Shown here piece after piece: positions 10,101-20,059 of a stretch of DNA of 64,000 bases (position 1 is its first letter; every line of letters begins with the position of its first letter). The position numbers and the translations under genes were made by a program. Source of the stretch: Vandiemenella viatica (taxonomy: Eukaryota; Arthropoda; Insecta; Orthoptera; Morabidae); assembly GCA_031002005.1 (NCBI GenBank), contig CM061918.1, positions 62,778,531 through 62,842,530 on the forward strand. The letters run 5' to 3'. The notes below the pieces were generated by a model. The model had not been told where the DNA came from. It saw only the letters and a program-made list of their open reading frames with translations, and made no database searches.

Positions 10101-10307
10101 ATGCTCCGCGTGGCTGTGGTGGTGGTGATGCTGTGTGGGGTGTGGGGGCTGGACCCCGAGCAGGAGGTGCGCGTGGTGGAGCCCGAGCAGGAGGCCAGGG
10201 ACTACCTGCACCAGATCGAGGTCGAGTACTCCCGCAGGGCCACCATATCCACCCTGGCCGAGTGGGCCTACGCCTCCAACATCACCGACTACAACCTCGA
10301 GAGAAAG
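10101..10307 (+). CDS. Ance: ACE family peptidyl-dipeptidase, exon 1 (signal peptide)
   Basis: First coding exon of an angiotensin-converting-enzyme-family zinc dipeptidyl-carboxypeptidase, a secreted or ectoenzyme that trims C-terminal dipeptides from peptides. The start chosen is ATG at 10101, giving 69 codons. Residues 1-16 (basic MLR then AVVVVMLCGVWG) form a typical signal peptide. The mature N-terminus follows, with a helix (QEARDYLHQIEVEYSRR) and the family-typical AEWAYASNIT, including an N-glycosylation sequon at N60. The exon ends after AAG with donor GTCAGT, phase 0. An acceptor-like TTGTGTTGCAG directly before the ATG could mean an upstream non-coding exon. GC content is higher than the surroundings. 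Confidence 0.93.
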
Positions 10308-10536
10308 GTCAGTCACAGACGGGTCTAAAATGCGCAGTTAGAGCTCCAGGTAGCCACTTTGAATCATAAGAGGGGTGGAGGGGAGGAACTGAGTTCAAGC
10401 GCGAAGTCTATCTTATTAGAAGAGTACAGAATTATTCGAAATTTCCGGAGGTTTTGTGGAACTGGAAACAGATTTTAAGTATCTGCTGTCATGATAGCCT
10501 ATAGTAGAGCCTATAGCACTCTCTCTAACGGTATAA

Positions 10537-10987
10537 GAGCGCGTCCATTAATTATGTTAGAAGTTTTTTTTCGGTAATCTGGACTTCTCCCTCTTCCTTG
10601 GTGAGCATTGGTGATCGTTGCTGATCATTGGTGGTCATTGGTGGTCATTGGTGAATATTGGTGGTCATTGGTGAATATTGGTGGTCATTGGTGATCATTG
10701 GTGAACATTGGTGATCATTTGTGATCGTTGGTGATCATTGGTGATCATTTGTGATCATTGGTGAACATTGGTGATCATTGGTGATCATTGGTGATCATAG
10801 GTGATCATTGGTGAGCATTGACGAGCGGGGGACTCGTTCCTTGGTGAGCGTGTGGTTGGGGAACCACCCACCCTCTTTTGGAGATCCTTTTTTTTTAGTT
10901 CTGCTGTTCTTGAATATTGAAATGATGACGTGAGCTTTCTGTGGACTCTTCTTCCCATTTGTGCTCACGTAATTAATGGACGCCTCC
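10537..10987. mobile_element. MITE family H, copy 1, carrying a minisatellite
   Basis: A 451-bp element with ends GAGCGCGTCCATTAATTA and, reversed at the right, GGAGGCGTCCATTAATTACG, flanked by TAA on both sides (10534-10536 and 10988-10990). Related copies lie at 26674-26953 and 28146-28522. The interior is mostly a 10-bp tandem repeat. Non-coding; located 230 bp into ACE intron 1. Confidence 0.8.
10598..10827. repeat. 10-bp minisatellite, 23 units, consensus TTGGTGATCA
   Basis: Twenty-three consecutive 10-mers run in perfect register without indels. Variants are TTGGTGGTCA, TTGGTGAATA, TTGGTGAACA, TTTGTGATCA and TTGGTGAGCA. The seed is probably the CTTGGTGAGATTT stretch seen in other copies of the host MITE. 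Located in ACE intron 1, about 290 bp from the exon 1 donor. Confidence 0.95.
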
Positions 10988-10990
10988 TAA

Positions 10991-11264
10991 CTAGACAGTG
11001 GTGCTGAAATAAGTTATAACAGTTCTCGATTATAGTGGGTACTTAGTGTGATTAATTCAAGTACAGATATGTAAACAATTCACATTAAAATCAGCTGTAG
11101 TCTTATTTAATTTCTAAGCCATCACCTCGTACAGTACTCAATATAAATTCGGGGGATTAGAAGCGAGTGAAACCTCAAGGTGAATCAATCTGTCAACTAC
11201 TAACATTAAAGCCTCTTCCACTGAATTAGAATGCTTACGTGTTAGCCAATGACGCTGCTTAGAC
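10991..11264. other. Unassigned intron 1 sequence
   Basis: Unique-looking AT-rich sequence between a MITE and a hAT element; nothing recognised. Confidence 0.5.
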
Positions 11265-12398
11265 CAGGGGACCCCAAAGTGGTCGATATCGACCCAAGGG
11301 TTAATAAGAGTTATCCAAGAGTCGATTAATACTAAAGAGGATCAAGTAAACTGTCTATGAAAACATGGGAATATTCCAACAAAAATTCGAAATACAGATA
11401 TGATCGACTACTGACTTTCTTAGATATAACGACCATAATTGCCTTTCATGTAAAAATGGAACTATTGAAAGCTTGACTGCCACGTAACAACTTGAAATAT
11501 TTTATAAACTTGCGAGTACTAAAACAAAATGAAAAGATTTCTGTCCAAGATTTGGATATATGTATTAAACATCTCGATAAACTAAGAGAAGACTTTAAAC
11601 ACATTTCGAAGACTTGGAGAATATGCACGTATCCGAATGGTTTGCTACTCCAATTGAATTAAAAATGGATAACAAAGGTAGTGAAACGGGGGCTTAGAAG
11701 ATGAACTGATTGAAGTATGTGTAGATCTCAGAGCTAAAGCGTTACTTAAAAATAAAAATCTCGGTGAATTTGTAACAATATTGCTACCAAATACAGAGTG
11801 GAAGCCGTATCTTTCTACTTTGCATTCCCAACTTCATACATGTTTGAAGCTGATTTTAGCCATGCGAAAGCAATTTTGAGAAAATATAGGAATAGATTGA
11901 ACCTAGAAAACCGTGCTGATTTACGACTAAAATTTAACAATTTTCATCCCCCCACTGATATCAACTATTTTAACAAAAAGGTGTGTTAACAAATTTTTAA
12001 GGTATTCAGTAGTAGGCCTATTCAATAGTAGTCGCAAAATGACAGTAAGAGTTTTTATTTTCATCCAATATAAAGTATGTTAAATTTTCAAAATAATTGT
12101 GTATATTACGTGTTATGACAGGTATAGTTTAAGAACTATAGGAAAATTTCCATCTATCCTTAATTTTGTTATTATTTTTTAAGATTATAATAACAGTGGA
12201 AAATATCTCCTTTTTCTGTTACTGTTATTGGGTGGATTTTATATGATATGGGAACTATAAACATTGGGTTGTTATGTAGGTCTTCTTATTGCTTAGCATC
12301 AGAAATATCAAAAATGTTTTGATGTTTTTATTAAATACTTAATCTTGGAATTCAAATATTCTATTAAGGTGTGGACGGGATAATTTTGTGCACCCCTA
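11265..12398 (+). mobile_element. hAT element (family Q), copy with transposase remnant
   Basis: Left end CAGGGGACCCCAAAGTGG; right end ...GTGCACCCCTA (reverse complement TAGGGGTGCAC). Flanking 8-bp duplication GCTTAGAC / GATTAGAC (11257-11264 and 12399-12406), 7 of 8 identical. The right third matches, in inverse orientation, the element at 17255-17880 (GCTTAGCATCA, ATTAAATACTT, GGGTGGATTTTA), so both belong to one hAT family. Confidence 0.8.
11420..11988 (+). pseudogene. hAT transposase C-terminal half, decayed
   Basis: Translated pieces resemble the C-terminal half of ZBED-like hAT transposases: a helical stretch (KISVQDLDICIKHLDKLREDF, with stops), then the dimerisation segment FAFPTSYMFEADFSHAKAI followed by RNRLNLENRADLRLK at 11822-11940. 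Several stop codons and frameshifts break the frame. The zinc finger and catalytic core are not recognisable. The FPTSYM..A.FS and RNRL.LE..ADLRL pattern is diagnostic of the family dimer domain; not functional. Confidence 0.75.
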
Positions 12399-12406
12399 GA
12401 TTAGAC

Positions 12407-12614
12407 AGTCTAATAATATTCTCAATACTTGACATTTCGAGCAACCAGCTCATGACAATGCCCTTTTGTCGCCAATCATATGTTATTCTGGCGGGTATTT
12501 GGTAAGAATGGTCGCAAACAGATTGATCAAAAACATGTTCCAATATATCGTATGTCAAAGGCCAACACGAACTGTTCTGAGGATTTCAAAAAGGGTGCAG
12601 AAGAAAAGTCCTTC
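12407..12614. other. Unassigned intron 1 sequence
   Basis: No recognised feature. Confidence 0.4.
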
Positions 12615-12835
12615 ATAGTCTGGTGAGAGACCGGTAACACTTGGTCCCGCCATTCGACAAGATGCTGGTTCGATTCCCAGTCCGGTCAACCAGATTTAGG
12701 TTTTCCATGGTTTCTTGAAATCTTATCAGGTGAAAGATGGGGATGGTTCCTTCAAAACCTCTGTGGCCAAATTTCTAGTCGTTTCTTGCACACAATCATC
12801 TCACTCTTTAATAACGCCGTAGACGAAGAACAGTG
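12615..12835 (+). mobile_element. SINE family S, copy 5
   Basis: A-box-like GGTGAGAGACCGGTAACACT, B-box TGGTTCGATTCCCAGTCCGG, body CCAGATTTAGGTTTTCCATG, then GGGATGGTTCCTTCAAAACC. Diverged. Confidence 0.75.
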
Positions 12836-13266
12836 AAGATCGGGAAAAAAACCAGACATAGTCCAGAACAGAAGGGACGACAGAAAACCGTATCGAATGC
12901 CTCAGATTCTGGAATAAATTATTTAAAATTTAGAGTCAGACTTATAATCGAGTAGTTTGTAGTAAGAAATTGGGTTGTTGGTCAGCAAACCAATATACTT
13001 GTATAATAGGATTAAAAGTCGGGAACAGCTACAGGGGCATCTGCGCACGATATAAAGTTGCGTAGATCAACATGAAATTAAGATAAATGCCAGATTCAGC
13101 TTGTTGGTTACATAGATAGGACAAGGTTTTGTTTGAATATAAAGTGAGGTAGCAATTATTTGCTGAAAGCATGAACTGTGAATATCTTGACATTTAGTAG
13201 GTAGATGTTTCAAAGTCTTGTATCTACTAGAGAGGATGATGCGGGGCTGTACTAAATTTAAATATA
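12836..13266. other. Unassigned intron 1 sequence
   Basis: AT-rich, no recognised gene or repeat. Confidence 0.4.
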
Positions 13267-13309
13267 TGTTCTCGGGTTTTCTGCCGGATAAGTTCTTCTG
13301 TCCATAACG

Positions 13310-13341
13310 TTTCGGCAGAAACCTCCGCTGCCTTCATCAGG
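13310..13341 (-). other. Hammerhead-like motif, left arm
   Basis: Minus strand: CTGATGA, one A, GGCAG-loop-CTGCC, GAAACGTTATGGAC. Confidence 0.5.
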
Positions 13342-13428
13342 TGAGATGTCATAGCGAAGTTACCACTGCGACGACACCGACAGTCGGTGCTGTGTTGTCG
13401 CAGTGGTACCTTCGCTGTGACATCTCAC

Positions 13429-13460
13429 CTGATGAAGGCAGTGGAGGTTGCTGCCGAAAC
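13429..13460 (+). other. Hammerhead-like motif, right arm (best match)
   Basis: CTGATGA, one A, a 5-bp stem GGCAG/CTGCC with a 9-base loop, then GAAAC and GTTGTGGAC. It has the CUGAUGA and GAAA boxes and stem II of a hammerhead, with one extra A before stem II and no clear cleavage triplet. Confidence 0.5.
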
Positions 13461-13502
13461 GTTGTGGACAGAAGAACTAATCCGGCAGAATAACCAGAAG
13501 AA

Positions 13503-14189
13503 TTTGTCAGCCATACGCCGAGAAAAATTTAATTCTTACACATATATATTGTTAAATCTTTTAATTTTTTATTTTGCAAAATTTTCTTTCGGGCGTTACA
13601 TATGGATCAACCACAACAAAAATTCAGTTGAAAAAAATTATAGCGAGTATTGGTGATTTCCCGTTTTTTGCTAATTTTACGTTATAATTCCATCTGGGAC
13701 TATAACAACTAAAATAGTGCGCAATTGTAATATCTTAGGCTTTCAGAGACATAGACATACAGACAGATAAGCAAATGAGAGAATCTGTCTTTCATTTAGA
13801 ACGTACGGAACGATAAAAATTAACAGATCTTGTTAGTTACGCGTAGTTAGTATGTCACAACAGCTACTTAACACATTTGTGCTTAACGGCACACCTGTAA
13901 CTGGACGGGTATAAACTTGAGTCAACATCACTTACTTGCAGTCTAACTTTAAGAGCAGTTTGTCACACTCCGGGTGATGTCACCACGATGCCAATTACGG
14001 AATATTGTTTCTCCCGAGTTTTTGCTGAGAGCGCTGGCATAACGCCGATACTTCTCACAGACTTGAGGTTGCTTTTTATGGCTGCAAATTGTCTGTGGGA
14101 ATGTGAGCCGGCGCTACAGGTCCCCGGTTTGAATATGGCTTCGGGAGCCTCCTGTTTCAGTCGACCTGTTGTGTTCATCTTACCGAACA
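13503..14189. other. Unassigned intron 1 sequence
   Basis: AT-rich to about 13900, then more balanced. Open frames at 13963-14341 on both strands resemble no family. Confidence 0.4.
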
Positions 14190-14342
14190 TAGAGGGTAAG
14201 CAGCCTGGGGTTGGATCTTCATTCCGGCAACCCACATTTCGGTTTTACACTGTTTCCGAAAATCAATCTAGGATAATGCCTCAATGGTTCCTTCAAAAGG
14301 CCTGGCCGAATTCCTTCCATTCTTTGTCTCTCTCTCTATAAA
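14190..14342 (+). mobile_element. SINE family S, partial (3' part)
   Basis: The body segment ATAATGCCTCAATGGTTCCT followed by TCAAAAGGCCTGGCCGAATT is family S; the tRNA-like head is not preserved. Ends in CTCTCTCTATAAATTTATTT. Confidence 0.55.
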
Positions 14343-14377
14343 TTTATTTATTTATTTATTATTATTTTTTTTACTTA

Positions 14378-14590
14378 TGGCTTTACGCCTTGTTGACATT
14401 GAGGTCATTAGAGGCGGGATGGGACTGGGGACAAGGAACGGGAGGGAATTCAGCCATGGCCATTTGAAGAAAGCATCCCGGCATTCGCCTGGAGTGATTT
14501 GGGGAAACCACGGAATACCCAAATCTGGATGCCCGGACGGGGATTCGAACCGGCGTCCTCCCGAATGCGAGGCCAGAACGCTCTCTAAAT
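14378..14590 (-). mobile_element. SINE family S, copy 6 (reverse, well preserved)
   Basis: On the minus strand: B-box complement of GGGGATTCGAACCGGCGTCC at 14539-14558, then body complements (GGAGTGATTTGGGGAAACCA, GCATCCCGGCATTCGCC) and the tail complement TTATGGCTTTACGCCTTGTT. Oriented opposite to the adjacent partial copy. Confidence 0.85.
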
Positions 14591-15299
14591 TAATGCAAGC
14601 TGTACAGATTTCTTTGTCAAAGAACAGTTAACCCTAAAAAAAAAACTTGATTTAACTGTAACCGTGTAGTAAGAACGGAGACTTTCCTGGCTATAATTGC
14701 AATGAAGTCTTCACGGGTGTACCACCGCATTCTGTTGTGAAAACTCGATATTTCGGCTACTAGCTCCGCCGTCTTCCTCAGTTGCGAAAACATATGTAGT
14801 GGTCTGCTAACCTACAGATAATGAGGTCAGCTGACCGCTATATCCTGGATTATTCCTATCGTTCCTGCCCATATGGTCTAACAGTTATTTCATTCTGACT
14901 GTTAAGCGCTATGTTTGGGGCAATCTACCATCTAAAGGTACTGGTACCAATAATTAGCTTCCACAGGTAATTTCGAGTTTTTCAGAGTCGGCAGATGAAA
15001 TTATTGAAAGTTTTCCGTGCTGATGGAGCGCTGTATGCGTGCGAACCGAAAGAAACGGTGTTGTACCGTGGGAGGAACGCGTATTTTTGAGAGACCAAAT
15101 TAGTGGGGAAAAGACATAACCAGGACGGCCTGCGTATAGTCGGCAACGATTGAACTCACTTCCTTGTTGTCAAGTGTGGTGTGACGCTAAATCCAAACTG
15201 CTATATGATTTACATTATGAGATTTGAATACATATTCAGATTTCATTTTGGACGTCTATCACATAGCTATCCTGTAAATTATTTTAGCCTTTACGTTTT
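14591..15299. other. Unassigned intron 1 sequence with one motif copy
   Basis: At 14749-14781 on the minus strand CTGAGGA, A, a GACGGC..GTAGCC hairpin and GAAATATCG form a diverged copy of the hammerhead-like motif. Otherwise nothing recognised. Confidence 0.4.
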
Positions 15300-15500
15300 G
15301 TCGACGTCCATGTTATCAGAGCCGGTAGAGGATTGAGAACTAGGAAGAGGAAGGAATTCTGCCACGGTCTTTTGAAGGAACCATCCCATCATTCGCCTGG
15401 ATTGATGTCATTTAACCATTGAAAACCGAAATCCGGATGACCGGAAAGAGATTTGAACCCACGTCCTTCCGTTACCGCTCATCCACAAGGCTCGGACCTT
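15300..15500 (-). mobile_element. SINE family S, copy 7 (reverse)
   Basis: Minus-strand copy: the complement of GATTTGAACCCACGTCC marks the B-box near 15450; body complements GAACCATCCCATCATTCGCC and GTTTTGTCGACGTCCATG are present. Strongly diverged head. Confidence 0.65.
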
Positions 15501-15849
15501 TGTATATACCACACACACGGAGGCGAAAACTAGTCGTGCTACTCCTGTGAACCACTGGCTGAGTTTGCCCCGTGTGAAGGATCGAATGACGACTGATTGC
15601 CTTACACTGCAACAGTGTTGTGCGGAAGACTTCCATGCCTGGGATCCTCACACGCTGCGTTTCAAGCAGTGCGTTTGTCTACGAAGAGGAACACTTCCAT
15701 GCCTGGGACACTCAGACGCTGCGTTTCAAGCAGTGCGTTTGTCTCAGAAGAAGCTCATTTTTACGCTACTTCTATGAACCACTGGCTGAGTTTGATCCTT
15801 TTTTTTTATTATTTTTTTTTTAAATAAAATTTCATTCCTCCCAGCTGAA

Positions 15850-16090
15850 GGCTGGGAGGCGCGCTGCTGGAGAGTCGCGAAGACTCTTTTTCAGCTAAAC
15901 TACTCTACGGGGAGGGAAGGGCGAAGGGGGATGGAAGGTTTGCCGTGGCCTTGTAGGGAACCATCCCGGCATTCGCCTAGAGTGGCTGAGGAAAACCACG
16001 GAAAACCTCAGCCAGGATGGCCGAACCAGGTTTGACCCTCGTCCTCCCGAATGATAGGTAGGAGGCCGATAACGGCCTCCTCCCATCTCG
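15850..16090 (-). mobile_element. SINE family S, copy 8, inside tandem unit 2
   Basis: Minus-strand SINE body (complement of GGAACCATCCCGGCATTCGC and GGAAAACCACGGAAAACCTC) with B-box region near 16030. A poly-T stretch at 15799-15822 lies on its 3' side. It splits unit 2 of the surrounding tandem repeat. Confidence 0.7.
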
Positions 16091-16262
16091 GTGAATTTGA
16101 TCCCGTGCGAAGGATAGAATGACGACTGATTTTATTACACTGCAACAGTGTTGTGAGGAAGACTTCCATGCCTGGGACCCCCCCCCCCCAGACCCTGCGT
16201 TTTAAGCAGTGCTTTTGTCTCCGAAGATGCGTATAGGGGTTGTATTTTTACGCTACTTCTAT

Positions 16263-17924
16263 GGCCTTGTCTACACTTGTATACAAAGTCGAGCGATTCT
16301 TGTATCTAGACAATGTCTATAAGAAATCGAGCGATTGTATGTAGACAATCGAAAGATAAATTCATGTCTATAGACATGCTTTTTCGCCGAACTTTGGTCT
16401 CCCGTTCGAAATGGGAGACATGAGACAATTGTTAGACAATGTCGCGAAATATTTCGTATTGTGGACGTTTTGGTTGACTTTGTCGTCAGTTATTGTCGGT
16501 GAGCTCTGGAGAACGCTTGGTCGATTTTCTTAATTTTTGTTTTTTACTGTCAAGATGCAGCCTACAGAGAAAGTGTTATCGTGAATAGAAGATTTTCACT
16601 TGACATCTTGTTTGTGGGAAATGAATAATCCCGAATAAAAAAATCGAACAAAAAAAAAAAAAAATAGTTATTAAAGAACTGGCAAAAAAAAAAAAAAAAA
16701 TGCAATGTCCGTAGGCGATGTAGGAAGAAACTCCCAAATTTGAAAACAGCTTTTCATCGAGAGCGTAAAAAAATAAATCAGGTGAAGAAGAATGGAATAT
16801 CTCTTGTAAAGAATGCTTGGTTCGCATACGAACATTTATTTCTACTACAAGGGGTAGCAGAAGCACAGACTGCGGTGAAAACGAAATAGTGAAGCAGGGA
16901 GTACAGAAAACATTGTAAGTACATTAAAAATCTGTTTTATTTCATTTTTATACGTGGATATGGAACAGAAAACAATGTTATTGAAATACAGATGATTTTA
17001 TTAATAATAACAACCTACTAACAGAAAATATTATTATGTGGTGTTCGTAAAAAATTTCAGGTCTCCACCAACGCTTCTTTTTTCGCTTATTTTCATTGTC
17101 CATGATTAGAAGCAGCGATCCCAACAAAATCATTTAGCAACTAACGAGCAACAAGGCTTTCAAGTGTGTACACGCGACAAAGTCTCTAGACTGGATATAT
17201 ACATTGCCTATATACTGTACATATCTATAGACAGTTCCCAGCATGTCTATAGACCGGGGGCCGCCAAACTTTTTACCCCGTCGACCCCTTGATACGATAT
17301 TTGCCTTCTTACCGACCCCCACAAGTATTTAATAAAAACATTAAATCATTTTTAGCATTTTTGATGCTAAGCAATAAGGAGGCCTGCATAACAACTAAGC
17401 GAAATAATTTTTAAAATCCACCCAATAAAATTAACAGAAAAACGAGATACTTTCCACTATTATTATAATCTCAAAAAATAGGAACAAAACTGTGGATAAA
17501 TGGAATAAATTTCTAATAAAGACCTGCCAAAAAGAACAGATGGTTGTTGTACTGTTTTAACTTGCCACATAGCGATGAAACCACCTTCCTAAGTCACTCT
17601 TCAACCCTCAGTACTGTTACTACCACCTCCTGACAACCTTACCTCCGTGAGCAAAAGTAATTGGTTGAAAGTTTCATCACTTACTTCACATGACTTCACA
17701 AACAGACGAGAATTGAGAGGATGAGCTTTAATTTTACTTATTGACCTGATTTTTAGTAGAGCATTCCTATTTTTTTCCTGAACGGTTTAATTGATCCTCT
17801 TTAATATTAATCGACCCCCTGTATAAATCGACCCCGGGAGATTTCCTTGAGGTCGGTATCGACCACTTTGCGGACCCCTGCTATAGACGATCGCTCGACT
17901 TTGTATACAAGTGTGTACTCAGCC
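16263..17924. mobile_element. PIF/Harbinger-like element with 3-bp target duplication
   Basis: Ends GGCCTTGTCTACACTTGT... and, reversed, GGCTGAGTACACACTTGT..., sharing a 25-bp perfect inverted core from ACACTTG through GCGAT. Flanked by TAT (16260-16262) and TAC (17925-17927). The neighbouring tandem units preserve the empty site (ACTTCTATGAACCACTG), showing the insertion point directly. A hAT element (17255-17880) sits inside; without it the element is about 1.03 kb. A short frame near 16800-16885 (KNAWFAYEHLFLLQ) might be a MADF/Myb-like remnant, but this is weak. Confidence 0.75.
17255..17880. mobile_element. hAT element (family Q), internally deleted copy
   Basis: A 626-bp element with ends CGGGGGCCGCCAAACTTT and, reversed, CAGGGGTCCGCAAAGTGG, flanked by a perfect 8-bp duplication CTATAGAC (17247-17254 and 17881-17888). 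The interior matches part of the copy at 11265-12398 in inverse orientation. No transposase frame. Nested in the Harbinger-like element. Confidence 0.92.
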
Positions 17925-18129
17925 TACGAACCACTGACTGAATTTGACCTCATGTGAAGGATCGAATGACGACTGATTGCAATACACTACAACAGTGTTC
18001 TGCGGAAGACTTCCATGCCGTAGACCATCAGATGCGTTTCAAGCGGTGCTTTTGTCTCTGAAGAAACTTACAGGGGTTGTACTTTTACGATTTTTCACCC
18101 CGTTCCTCCGTTAAAATTTGGGCCCGCCC

Positions 18130-18600
18130 CTTTGACTCAGGTGGCAGCAGCATCGTAATGGTGTCCGGCGCTGACACTGGGTTAGCTGATTCTAGTCCTC
18201 GTGGTGGAGGACTTGGTTGGGAGATTAGGAAAGGTGATGGTGCATGATTCCTGATCACCGGATTATGCGTGGAAGTCCTCGGTTAAATCCCAAACCTCTC
18301 CGCAGTGCGTATGGCGTATACGACACTGTTGATGGTGATTCGTCCGTCGGATGGGGGACGTTAAGTTTGGCTGCCCCTGGGGGTCTTTCGGACTAAGGTC
18401 TCAATGGGCAAGCACTGGGCTTCACCCTCTCCCTTCTTTCATCTCTTATCCACAACAAAAACAATACCTTACGCTGAACACAGACACCATCACTCCGATA
18501 ATCACTTACAATAACACGAATAGTAACACGTTGGGCAAGGCATGGGAAAACAACCTCCCTTCAATGTTCCCATAGACGGGTGAACACTACCTTCGGTAAC
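18130..18600 (+). mobile_element. SINE-like repeat, family T, copy 1
   Basis: Shares an ordered series with 38850-39270: TCACCGGATTATGCGTGGAA / TCACCAGATTGGATGCCAAA, AGTCCT.GGT.AAATCCCAAA, TCTCTGCAG-like, TGTTGATGGTGATTCGTCC / TACTGGTGGTAGTTATTCGTCC and GATGGG...GTTAA. GGTTAAATCCCAAA may be a decayed B-box. Tail low-complexity (A/C-rich). Confidence 0.6.
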
Positions 18601-18715
18601 CGCTTACACTCGGATACGGATATAGGGCCGGGATGCTTCCTTCAAAAGGCCATGGCCGAATTCATTCCCATTCCTTGCCCCCCATCCTTTCCCGTCTCTA
18701 AAGACCTCGCAGATA
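18601..18715 (+). mobile_element. SINE family S, partial
   Basis: Body only: GGCCGGGATGCTTCCTTCAA then AAGGCCATGGCCGAATTCAT and CCCGTCTCTAAAGACCTCG. Head replaced by unrelated sequence. Confidence 0.65.
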
Positions 18716-20059
18716 AAAAAAAAAACCAGATATAGGACCCAAAGAAGAAGTTTAATGACTAAACTATCGAAGAAATGCTGGATAAGTAGGAAAATGCTCC
18801 CCACTTTTTCTGCTTTTAGAGAGATCTACTGTAGGATGACATTTTACTACCACTAACATTCATATCCCGGAATGACAGAGAATGTAAATAATAGAAATCA
18901 GGGCCAGAACCGATTCTTTTTTTTACTAATTTTTTACACGAGAGATTAGGAAATTGGATAAAAAGGATTTATCGAGGGAGAAAACCTCAGGAGCAGGTCT
19001 CAAGAAATCGCTTCAGTAATGTTTTCCAAGATTTTCCTAGGTCACTCAAGGCGAATCCGGGGATGGTGTCTTAAGATAGGCCATGGGCGCCTCCTGCCAT
19101 ATCTCTTCCTACGCATATACGTATAGGTGCTACGCAGCGTCCGCCATCCACTTTTTAGTGAATCGCGGAGTGATACTAATAGAGATACAAAAGTATCCCA
19201 TATGTTAATTGAATACATAAGCTATCAGTATATTTAAAATTCGTTGAAATCCGTGCTTTAATTTTTGCGCAGACAGAATTACATGATTTACTACATTGGT
19301 CCCTGTGTCGTGGGGAAAAAACTTGTCATCAAAAAACGTATGACATCAGCTATCACTGTGGGTTGGTTTTGTTCGTTATGAGGTGCGTGACAAGTGCACA
19401 GACAGACAAAAGATTTAAAAAAATTCGGTTTTGGTCTGAGTATCACCGGTAACGTGACCGAGACAAAAAATACTCTATTCGTTAAGCGATGATATAAGCT
19501 ATATCGACGTAAAGGGATGATACTGTAAACTTAGAATTTTTGACTGTTTCATCAGAAACAATGGGCAAAAGAACCTCCTATATGTTAACCGATGAGATAA
19601 GCTATCACTGTGCGAACTTTCTTTGAAATCTGTTTGCGCACGGATGGTCACACAGGTTTTAGGTGGGGTTCCCATTATTTATTAATTTAATTATTTATTT
19701 GATATTCTCTGGCAAAACTAAATTAATTAGCTTAGTTATCTAAAATGAAAGGCGTTCTTTAACAAAAATTTGCATCACATGTAAATCTAAATTGTCATTT
19801 ATTTACACTTATACAAGTATTGTTTAGCGAAAACTCCTGTTAGCAAATCTCTTTGCAAGGGCCGTTATTTGGGCTTGACATGAATTTAAGTGCAGTGACT
19901 TGAGTGTTTGAAATCTTTAGCGTGTCAACAGCACCCGACGTATGCTAACACCACCATCTAGATCTTCCCTCAAAATATACTTTGCTCCTAGTTACTTTGT
20001 AAATTTTCAACTAGCCACCAATATAGGCTGCCAGCTAATCCTTGCCCCATGGAAGTCTC
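18716..20059. other. Unassigned intron 1 sequence with diverged internal repeats
   Basis: A SINE S fragment may lie at 19030-19105 (GGCGAATCCGGGGATGGTGT). From 19190 to 19640 several loose repeats of ATGTTAA...GA.ATAAGCTAT.AC are visible (19200, 19490, 19580), suggesting an old dispersed element or tandem array I cannot name. Confidence 0.4.

Larger units (their letters stand above)
13267..13502. repeat. Perfect-centre inverted repeat, arms about 118 bp
   Basis: The left arm (about 13267-13384) and right arm (13385-13502) are near-identical inverted copies with almost no spacer: GACACCGACAGTCGGTG marks the centre. Each arm carries a hammerhead-like motif (13310-13341 minus, 13429-13460 plus). 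Outer ends read TTCTGCCGGAT / ATCCGGCAGAA. No obvious target duplication or coding capacity. Confidence 0.85.
15548..18100. repeat. Interrupted tandem repeat, period about 230 bp, three units
   Basis: Three units begin ACCACTGGCTGAGTTTG / ATGAACCACTGGCTGAGTTT / ACGAACCACTGACTGAATTT and continue through ATCGAATGACGACTGATT, CACTGCAACAGTGTT, CGGAAGACTTCCATGCC and TTTCAAGCAGTGC. Unit 1 is 15548-15774 (with a 62-bp internal duplication near 15629-15745). Unit 2 is split by a SINE (15775-15805 and 16090-16262). Unit 3 (17925-18095) is separated by the element at 16263-17924. Non-coding. Confidence 0.85.

Noticed and set aside
10052..10369. Alternative-frame proteins over ACE exon 1
   Set aside because: Arg/Gly/Pro-rich frames are shadows of the GC-rich exon; only the ACE frame matches a family and ends at a splice donor.
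10598..10827. CRISPR-like array
   Set aside because: A simple head-to-tail 10-bp minisatellite with no spacers, in a eukaryotic intron.
13429..13460. Confident call of an active hammerhead ribozyme
   Set aside because: One extra base before stem II and no consistent UH cleavage triplet; kept only as a hammerhead-like finding.
14284..14631. Protein-coding gene in intron 1
   Set aside because: Made from a SINE in reverse orientation; frames over the SINE copies at 1643, 3014, 5617, 14284 and 45570 are all artefacts of this kind.
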